Assembly (NCBI GenBank): GCA_937895845.1
Contig: CALBLK010000028.1
Location: 1-24,225, forward strand
Length of the DNA: 24,225 nucleotides
Direction of reading: 5' to 3'
Source of the DNA: an uncultured Prevotella sp.
GTDB lineage: Bacteria > Bacteroidota > Bacteroidia > Bacteroidales > Bacteroidaceae
Made by a program: the position numbers and the translations under genes. Every line of letters begins with the position of its first letter. The first letter of the stretch is position 1. Below, one piece after another: positions 7,919 to 12,698 of this stretch. The notes beneath the pieces are model-generated. The model worked only from the letters and a program-made list of their open reading frames with translations. It ran no database searches and was not told where the DNA came from.

Positions 7919-7956
7919 TTGGCATTATTTCACTGCAAAATTCGTAATTTTGCAGT
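7919..7956 (+). promoter_or_regulatory. Promoter of the Crp-like gene embedded in an 11-bp palindrome
   Basis: TAATTTTG at 7945-7952 matches the TAnnTTTG -7 box, placing the start of transcription near 7958, about 20 bases before the ATG at 7980. The -33 element is weak: only TTGG at 7919-7922 is near the expected place, with a long spacer. The -7 box lies inside a perfect inverted repeat, ACTGCAAAATT (7932-7942) and AATTTTGCAGT (7946-7956) around CGT. A dimeric protein bound here would cover the promoter, which suggests autoregulation. No binding evidence exists. Confidence 0.6.
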
Positions 7957-7979
7957 CGTTTTTAGGATAATTTGGAAAG

Positions 7980-8684
7980 ATGATTGCAGGAGAAGACTTT
8001 GACAGGAGAAAGGTGGCCATGTCCATTACAGACTTGTGGAACCTTCTGACAGAAAGCCAGCGAAACTTCCTGGTGGAGCACATCAAGATTCACGTTTACA
8101 GGAAGAGCGAGCCCATTTACAACGAACTTGACGACCCCACCTACCTGATGTGCCTGCTCAGCGGCAAGGTCAAGGTGTTCAAAGACGGCGCCGGGCACCG
8201 CAACCAGATTATCCGCACCATCAAGGAGTTGGGCTTCTTCGGCTACCGCGCAGCCTTTGTGGGCGAGAAATACCAGACCGGCGCGTCGGCTATCGAGCGC
8301 TCCGTGGTGTGCCTCATACCTGTCAAGGTCATGATAACGCTCATCAAGGAGAACACCAATGTGGCCATCTATTTCATCAAGCAGCTGGCCACCATGCTTG
8401 GCGAGGCCGACACGCTGACCGTCAGTCTCACCCAGAAGCACATCCGGGCGCGGCTGGCGGAATCGCTCGTCAACCTGAAGGACAAGTACGGGGTCGAGGA
8501 GGATGGCTCGACACTGAGCGTCTACCTGAGCCGCGAGGACATGGCCTGCCTCTCGAACATGACGACAAGCAACGCCATCCGCACGCTGTCGGCCTTTGCC
8601 TCCGAGCATCTCATTGCCATCGACGGCCGCAAAATCAAGATTATCGCCGACACCGAGCTGCGCAAGATTTCCCAAATGGGATAG
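7980..8684 (+). CDS. Crp/Fnr-family transcriptional regulator
   Basis: DNA-binding regulator of 234 residues. Residues about 20-140 form a cyclic-nucleotide-binding-type beta-barrel (IYNELDDPTYLMCLLSGKVKV...), then the long dimerisation helix (FIKQLATMLGEADTLTVSLT) and a winged helix from about 150. The helix-turn-helix is LSREDMACLSNMTTSNAIRT near 179-198, with the wing HLIAIDGRKIKII. The part of the pocket where E. coli CRP has GE and RS contacts to cAMP reads LGFFGYRAAF here, so cAMP is an unlikely ligand. It lacks the cysteine cluster expected of an iron-sulphur Fnr. An alternative start at 8019 (MSITDLWNLL) has AGGAG upstream at a good distance and would give 221 residues. It is divergent from the glycogen cluster, so local and self control are plausible but inferred. 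Confidence 0.9.
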   Translation: MIAGEDFDRRKVAMSITDLWNLLTESQRNFLVEHIKIHVYRKSEPIYNELDDPTYLMCLLSGKVKVFKDGAGHRNQIIRTIKELGFFGYRAAFVGEKYQTGASAIERSVVCLIPVKVMITLIKENTNVAIYFIKQLATMLGEADTLTVSLTQKHIRARLAESLVNLKDKYGVEEDGSTLSVYLSREDMACLSNMTTSNAIRTLSAFASEHLIAIDGRKIKIIADTELRKISQMG

Positions 8685-8708
8685 GCGGAGGCCGGGGCTG
8701 CCGCCTAT
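8681..8708. terminator. Stem-loop spanning both stop codons of convergent genes
   Basis: ATAGGCGG (8681-8688) pairs with CCGCCTAT (8701-8708) around a 12-base loop. The arms contain the TAG stop of the Crp-like gene (8682-8684) and the TAG stop of the lipid kinase gene on the other strand (8705-8707). Only 20 bases separate the two genes, so this is the only place for a shared terminator. There is no clear T-run on either strand. Confidence 0.5.
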
Positions 8709-9649
8709 TCGGGTATCAGAAAGTTTATCACTTCCTGCTCCACACCAATCTTATATTCTCCGTCGGGCATGCTGACAAGCCGCCCGTCGACACTCACAAA
8801 GGCGTGCTTCGCCTCGCGCACGGCCACCTCGCGCGTGCGGTAGGGGTGCACGCAGCGGTGGTTCAAGAAGCGCCCCGTCACCAGCAGCCACATGCCGCCA
8901 AGCAGCTGGACCACCCCGGGGTGGTAAACCACCGACACGTCAAGCTGTCCGTTGTAAGGCACCGCGTTGGGGGTCTGCCCGTAGCCGGGGCCGTTGCCCA
9001 CACACAGCGTCATCACCCTGCGGTCAACCTCGTTGCCGTTGATGCGCAGGCGCATCCTGTAGTCAAGCCTGTGAAAGACCATCAGCAGCAGTGACACCAG
9101 GAACGAGAGGGTCTTCGACCCGAGCAACTTGCGGGCCTGCCGGCGCAGGTTCATCACGTCGGCAAGCAGCCCCACGTTGACGCAGTTCAGAAAATAGCGG
9201 TGACAGCGCCGCCCCTGCCTGTCGGTGAAGCGGATGCAGCCAACGTCGATCTTCCGCTCCCGGTGGCACACGAGCCAGTCGACCGTCTGCTCCACATCAT
9301 TTTCACGGAAGCCCCAGAAGCGGGCAAAGTCGTTGACGGCGCCATTGGGAATGACACCCAGGGCCACCGTGTCGCGCACCTGCTTCTCCACCTCCATCAG
9401 GCAGTTCGCCGCATCGTTGAGCGCCGAGTCGCCACCGGCGACCACTATCGTCTTGTAACCGTTGTTGATGAGCATGCGCACGAGCCGCTCCACGCTGCCG
9501 GAACTCTCGCACTGCACAAAGTCGTAGGCCACCCGCCGGCTGTCGAGCGCGCGCTGTATGCGGAGCCACTGCTTGCGCCTTCGCCACATCCCCACCTTGG
9601 GGCAATAGAGTATGCCCCACCGCTGTCCTGTGTTCTGTCCGTTTTCCAT
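8705..9649 (-). CDS. Diacylglycerol-kinase-family lipid kinase (YegS-like)
   Basis: Predicted to phosphorylate a lipid with a free hydroxyl, such as diacylglycerol, at the inner face of the membrane; 314 residues, usual for the family. The catalytic domain is seen in TIVVAGGDSALNDA (67-80), the place of the GGDGT nucleotide loop, and in LGVIPNGAVNDFAR (97-110), the place of the family's PxGTxND motif. The C-terminal domain ends with a FVSVDGR...PDGEYKI stretch that corresponds to the conserved DGE region. GGDG-T is replaced by GGDS-A and GT by GA, so the loops are divergent but the shape is kept. The gene starts 24 bases after the miaA stop on the same strand, so the two are probably cotranscribed. 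True substrate unknown. Confidence 0.85.
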   Translation of the reverse strand: MENGQNTGQRWGILYCPKVGMWRRRKQWLRIQRALDSRRVAYDFVQCESSGSVERLVRMLINNGYKTIVVAGGDSALNDAANCLMEVEKQVRDTVALGVIPNGAVNDFARFWGFRENDVEQTVDWLVCHRERKIDVGCIRFTDRQGRRCHRYFLNCVNVGLLADVMNLRRQARKLLGSKTLSFLVSLLLMVFHRLDYRMRLRINGNEVDRRVMTLCVGNGPGYGQTPNAVPYNGQLDVSVVYHPGVVQLLGGMWLLVTGRFLNHRCVHPYRTREVAVREAKHAFVSVDGRLVSMPDGEYKIGVEQEVINFLIPE

Positions 9650-9673
9650 ATATGCCTGTTGTCGTTTCGTTTG

Positions 9674-10630
9674 TCAGATGGATGCACGCGGCGGCTGCGC
9701 CCGGTCGCTTTCCTCCCATATTCGCATCACCTCGCCGGCCTTTTCCTCAGCCGGCAGCGACGCGTCCACCCAATGGATGGGGATGCCGCGCCGCTCCATG
9801 CCACGGAACCACGTCATCTGCCGCTTGGCAAACTGGTGGATGGCTGTCTCGAGCGAGGCGACCATGTCACCGTAGCTTCGCCGGCCAATGACATATTCGG
9901 TGACATACCTGTACTCCAGTCCGTAGTACATCAGGTCCTCGGCCGCTATGCCGCTGCCGAGCAGCGCCCCCACCTCGTCAACCATACCGCTGTCAAGGCG
10001 CTGTCGCAGGCGCTGCGAAATGTTGCGGCGACGCTCGTCGCGCCCGATGCTCACGCCTACTACCACCGACGGGATGGGGGGAAGCGCGGCCGCCTCGGCC
10101 GGGTGCTCGCCGTTGAAGGTCTCTATCTCGATGGCGCGGATGGCCCGCTGGGCCGTGTCCACGTCGGTGGTGTTGTGCATCACACTGCCGTTGGCCGCTT
10201 TCAGCCTGGCCAGCATGGCGGTCAGCTCGCCGAGGGGCTTCCCGGCCAAGGCGGCTCTGAGGGGCTTGTTTTCGGGAACGGCCGCAAGGCGGTAGCCCCT
10301 GAGCACGGCCTCAATATAGAGGCCGGTACCTCCGCAGAGTATGGGGGTGACACCCCTTGCCTGCAGCTCCCGGTACACCTTCAGGAAGTCATGCTGGTAC
10401 TGGAAGAGATTATACTTGGCGCCGGGCTCGGCGATGTCAATCAGGTGACAGGGCACGCGCCCGCCGCCGGTCTGGTAGTCGCCAAGGTCTTTCCCCGTGC
10501 CGATGTCCATGCGCCGGTACACCTGCCGCGAGTCGGCGCTGACTATCTCTGCGCCAGCCCTTGCGGCCACCGCCACCGCAAGACTGGTCTTTCCGCTTGC
10601 CGTGGGCCCGAGAATCGTAAGCATCTTCAT
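9674..10630 (-). CDS. miaA: tRNA dimethylallyltransferase
   Basis: Transfers a dimethylallyl group to N6 of adenosine 37 in tRNAs that read codons starting with U; cytoplasmic, 318 residues. The P-loop GPTASGKT is at 8-15, followed by the substrate-contact motif DSRQVYRRMDIGTGK at 33-47. Next come CHLIDIAEP (61-69), GGTGLYI (100-106), the RAIRAIEI helix in the middle, and AKRQMTWFRG near the C-terminus, all in family order. The start at 10630 (MKML) is preceded by a TAAATTTG box so close that the message would be nearly leaderless. Met3 at 10624 is an equally possible start. It is upstream of the lipid kinase gene on the same strand. Confidence 0.96.
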   Translation of the reverse strand: MKMLTILGPTASGKTSLAVAVAARAGAEIVSADSRQVYRRMDIGTGKDLGDYQTGGGRVPCHLIDIAEPGAKYNLFQYQHDFLKVYRELQARGVTPILCGGTGLYIEAVLRGYRLAAVPENKPLRAALAGKPLGELTAMLARLKAANGSVMHNTTDVDTAQRAIRAIEIETFNGEHPAEAAALPPIPSVVVGVSIGRDERRRNISQRLRQRLDSGMVDEVGALLGSGIAAEDLMYYGLEYRYVTEYVIGRRSYGDMVASLETAIHQFAKRQMTWFRGMERRGIPIHWVDASLPAEEKAGEVMRIWEESDRAQPPRASI

Positions 10631-10635
10631 GGATG

Positions 10636-10643
10636 CAAATTTA
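10636..10643 (-). promoter_or_regulatory. Putative -7 box of miaA
   Basis: Read on the minus strand, 10643-10636 is TAAATTTG, a perfect TAnnTTTG match. Only TTTA is found near the -33 position (10667-10664). Transcription would begin close to 10630, at the first base of the annotated ATG, so translation would be leaderless or start at Met3. Confidence 0.5.
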
Positions 10644-10668
10644 AGAAAAAACAGCGAGATAAATAAAG

Positions 10669-10689
10669 AATGAAGGATGAAGAATGAAG
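10669..10689. repeat. Three tandem 7-bp units
   Basis: ATGAAG is repeated three times with one extra base before each (10670-10675, 10677-10682, 10684-10689). The tract adjoins the gapA terminator and supplies its T-rich strand in the minus direction. It is short and simple and may vary in copy number. No function is assigned. Confidence 0.7.
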
Positions 10690-10721
10690 AAAGGCTGCCA
10701 GACTTGCGTCTGGCAGCCTTT
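10690..10721 (-). terminator. Intrinsic terminator of gapA
   Basis: AAAGGCTGCCAGAC (10690-10703) pairs perfectly with GTCTGGCAGCCTTT (10708-10721) around a 4-base loop. On the minus strand the stem is followed by CTTCATTCTTCATCCTTC, a T-rich stretch. It lies 30 bases after the gapA stop codon and ahead of miaA, so it separates the two genes. Confidence 0.85.
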
Positions 10722-10751
10722 GTGTATTGTCGCGCAAAAGGCGGCTGAAGA

Positions 10752-11762
10752 TTAGCCGTTCACCTTCTTCATGTGGGCGATGAGCTCCAGCACCTTGTTA
10801 GAGTAGCCAATCTCGTTGTCGTACCAAGAAACGACCTTAACGAAGGTATCGGTGAGATAAACGCCGGCGTTGGCATCGAAGATAGAGGTCAGCGTGCAGC
10901 CGAGGAAGTCAGAAGACACGACAGCGTCCTCAGTATAGCCCAGCACACCCTTCAGCTCACCCTCGGAAGCCTCTTTCATGGCAGCGCAGATAGCCTCCTT
11001 CGTAGCGGGCTTGGCCAGGTTGACGGTCAAGTCAACGACAGAAACGTCAAGCGTAGGCACACGCATGGAGATACCGGTGAGCTTGCCGTTCAGCTCGGGG
11101 ATAACCTTGCCCACAGCCTTGGCAGCACCGGTCGTAGAGGGGATGATGTTGCCAGAAGCGGCACGGCCACCGCGCCAGTCTTTCATCGAAGGTCCGTCAA
11201 CGGTCTTCTGTGTGGCGGTGGTAGAGTGTACGGTGGTCATCAAGCCGTTAACAATGCCAAACTTGTCATTCAGCACCTTGGCGATAGGAGCAAGGCAGTT
11301 GGTGGTGCAAGAGGCGTTGGAAACGAACTGGGTTCCCTTCTCGTACTTGTCAAAGTTCACACCGCAAACGAACATAGGTGTGCCGTCCTTCGAAGGAGCT
11401 GACATCACTACATACTTGGCACCGGCCTGAATGTGAGCCTGGGCTTTCTCCTGGGTGAGGAACAGACCGGTAGACTCAACTACATATTCAGCCTCAACCT
11501 CGTTCCACTTCAGGTCAGCAGGGTTGCGCTCTGCGGTCACACGAATTCTCTGACCGTTAACAATCAGCTGGCTCTTCTCCACGTCGGCCTCGATCTTGCC
11601 CTGGAAAGCTCCGTGCATGGTGTCATACTTCAGCATGTAAGCCAAGTAGTCTACCGGACAAAGGTCATTGATACCTACAACCTGAATGTCGTCGCGAGTC
11701 TGAGCTGCGCGAAAAACGAAACGACCGATACGGCCAAATCCGTTAATACCAATCTTAATCAT
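10752..11762 (-). CDS. gapA: Glyceraldehyde-3-phosphate dehydrogenase, type I
   Basis: Oxidises and phosphorylates glyceraldehyde-3-phosphate to 1,3-bisphosphoglycerate with NAD+, in cytoplasmic glycolysis; 336 residues, full length. The Rossmann motif INGFGRIGR is at 6-14, and Asp33 after the second strand favours NAD+ over NADP+. The catalytic cysteine is Cys152 in SNASCTTNCLAP and the partner base is His179 in MTTVHSTTATQ. The C-terminal SWYDNEIGYSNKV completes the active site. Codons such as CGT, GGT and GTT are more frequent at the start than in neighbouring genes, as expected of a strongly expressed gene. It has its own terminator at 10690-10721 and a candidate promoter at 11889-11896, so it is monocistronic. 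Confidence 0.98.
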   Translation of the reverse strand: MIKIGINGFGRIGRFVFRAAQTRDDIQVVGINDLCPVDYLAYMLKYDTMHGAFQGKIEADVEKSQLIVNGQRIRVTAERNPADLKWNEVEAEYVVESTGLFLTQEKAQAHIQAGAKYVVMSAPSKDGTPMFVCGVNFDKYEKGTQFVSNASCTTNCLAPIAKVLNDKFGIVNGLMTTVHSTTATQKTVDGPSMKDWRGGRAASGNIIPSTTGAAKAVGKVIPELNGKLTGISMRVPTLDVSVVDLTVNLAKPATKEAICAAMKEASEGELKGVLGYTEDAVVSSDFLGCTLTSIFDANAGVYLTDTFVKVVSWYDNEIGYSNKVLELIAHMKKVNG

Positions 11763-11888
11763 TTTACTTTATTATTTATTAAAAGGGTTATTCTCCATTC
11801 CTTAAATGCCTGAGTGCCCGCACCCTTTATGAGTAATGAATAAACAAAAAGAGATGAAGCGAAGCACTTTTTTCTACTTTTTCCTCCG

Positions 11889-11896
11889 CAAAGGTA
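11889..11896 (-). promoter_or_regulatory. Putative -7 box of gapA
   Basis: Read on the minus strand, 11896-11889 is TACCTTTG, a perfect TAnnTTTG match. No good TTTG lies at the -33 position. Transcription would start near 11883, leaving about 120 bases of A/T-rich leader before the ATG at 11762. No riboswitch-like structure was recognised in that leader. Confidence 0.55.
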
Positions 11897-11908
11897 CTAA
11901 CTTTTTTC

Positions 11909-11916
11909 TATTTTTG
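11909..11916 (+). promoter_or_regulatory. Putative -7 box of mscL
   Basis: TATTTTTG at 11909-11916 matches TAnnTTTG, placing the start of transcription near 11922, some 33 bases before the mscL ATG. The -33 region is occupied by the gapA -7 box on the other strand and has no clear TTTG. The two promoters therefore overlap back to back. Confidence 0.55.
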
Positions 11917-11954
11917 CAGTCACTCCGAATATTAAATAATCAAAAAAAGAAACA

Positions 11955-12380
11955 ATGGGTAAATTTATCAACGAGTTCAAGGAATTTGCAGTGAAAGGAA
12001 ACGCCGTTGACATGGCTGTCGGTGTGATTGTCGGCGGCGCCTTCGGCAAGATTGTCACCTCTATTGTCAACGACATCATCATGCCTCCCATCGGGTGGAT
12101 TATCGGCGGCGTGAAGTTCACCGACCTCAAGTGTACGCTGCCGCAGGTTGACCTCGGCGCGGGGGAGCTCGCCCCGGTAACGGTCAACTACGGCAACTTC
12201 CTGCAAACCACGTTCGACTTTGTCATCATCGCTTTCTGTGTGTTTCTCCTGGTCAAGGGCATCAACAGGATGGCGCGAAGGGGGAAGGCCAGGGAGGCGG
12301 CGCCGGCCACACCGCCTTCACCGTCGAAGGAGGTGGAGCTGCTCACAGAGATCCGCGACTTGCTGAAGCAGAGGCAATAG
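11955..12380 (+). CDS. mscL: Large-conductance mechanosensitive channel
   Basis: Homopentameric inner-membrane channel that opens under membrane tension during osmotic downshock; 141 residues, usual size. The amphipathic N-terminal helix MGKFINEFKEFAVKGN is followed by transmembrane helix 1 at about 17-45 (VDMAVGVIVGGAFGKIVTSI), which holds the glycine-rich pore constriction. A periplasmic loop follows at 46-80, then helix 2 at about 81-105 (FDFVIIAFCVFLLVKGINR). The charged C-terminal helix bundle is EVELLTEIRDLLKQRQ (126-141), after a Pro/Ala linker. The gene is divergent from gapA and seems monocistronic. The repeat array begins 6 bases after its stop codon. Confidence 0.97.
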   Translation: MGKFINEFKEFAVKGNAVDMAVGVIVGGAFGKIVTSIVNDIIMPPIGWIIGGVKFTDLKCTLPQVDLGAGELAPVTVNYGNFLQTTFDFVIIAFCVFLLVKGINRMARRGKAREAAPATPPSPSKEVELLTEIRDLLKQRQ

Positions 12381-12386
12381 GCTCTC

Positions 12387-12540
12387 GCACGGAATGGCGT
12401 GGCGGAACGGTGCGTTTCACCCTGTGAAATGGGCCGTTTCACCCTGCGATATGGGCCGTTTCGCGCGCTGAAACGCACCGTTCCGCGCTGCAATACGGGC
12501 CGTTTGGCGAGCCGGAACCGGCCATTCCGCAACGCCTGCC
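12387..12540. repeat. Degenerate 22-bp tandem repeat array, about seven units
   Basis: Seven contiguous 22-bp units begin at 12387, 12409, 12431, 12453, 12475, 12497 and 12519. The clearest units begin GGGCCGTTTC and end with a GAAAC- or GATAT-like tail, and the outer units are the most decayed. Most units are palindromic inside, for example TTTCAC-CCT-GTGAAA in the second unit. There are no spacers, so it is not a CRISPR array. It occupies about half of the 318-base gene-poor stretch between mscL and the GH128-like gene. Open frames across it (98 codons on plus, 158 on minus) are low-complexity and unlike any protein I know. Function unknown; candidates are a 3' mRNA structure, a protein-binding array, or a decayed repeat family. 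Confidence 0.8.
12402..12486. repeat. Perfect 18-bp inverted repeat inside the 22-bp array
   Basis: GCGGAACGGTGCGTTTCA (12402-12419) recurs inverted as TGAAACGCACCGTTCCGC (12469-12486), separated by 49 bases that themselves hold smaller palindromes. In RNA from the mscL promoter this would fold into one long arm with a branched top. The perfect match contrasts with the decay between units and suggests selection on the stem or a recent inversion or copy. Confidence 0.8.
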
Positions 12541-12548
12541 CTCTTTTC

Positions 12549-12562
12549 AGCCCGAACGGGCT
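12549..12562 (+). terminator. Short hairpin with T-run after the repeat array
   Basis: AGCCC (12549-12553) pairs with GGGCT (12558-12562) around GAAC, followed directly by TTTAGCTT. It is a small intrinsic-terminator-like element on the plus strand, about 170 bases after the mscL stop. If used, the repeat array would be in the mscL 3' untranslated region. Confidence 0.45.
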
Positions 12563-12623
12563 TTTAGCTTCCATCCCATGGCCGGCGTATGTTTTGCCCG
12601 GCATACGAGCTGGGGTTAACCCA

Positions 12624-12670
12624 AAGCGGGTGGGGGCGCAGTCACCGTCGGACTGCGCCCCCACCCGCTT
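12624..12670. terminator. 20-bp perfect stem-loop between convergent mscL and GH128-like genes
   Basis: The arm at 12624-12643 (starting AAGCGGGTGGGGGCG) is perfectly complementary to 12651-12670 around a 7-base loop. It lies 28 bases beyond the GH128-like stop codon and can serve both strands. Like the hairpin at 2884-2927 it lacks a T-run on either side. The palindrome GGGTTAACCC (12613-12622) stands just beside it. Confidence 0.65.
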
Positions 12671-12698
12671 GAGAAGTTGCTTGTGTCCAGGCTAAGGC

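Noticed and set aside
7731..7979. Small RNA or tRNA in the divergent promoter region
   Set aside because: The inverted repeats are short and sit at promoter positions. No tRNA arms or terminator-ended RNA unit could be built.
9200..10666. 488-codon plus-strand open frame opposite the lipid kinase and miaA
   Set aside because: It is antisense to two well-recognised genes, with no family resemblance and a composition typical of a shadow frame.
12387..12540. CRISPR array
   Set aside because: Units are contiguous with no spacers, are too divergent from each other, and no cas gene is in the window.
12188..12695. Open frames of 158 (minus) and 98 (plus) codons across the repeat array
   Set aside because: Their sequence is dictated by the 22-bp repeat and hairpins, one overlaps mscL, and neither has a promoter box or a recognisable domain.
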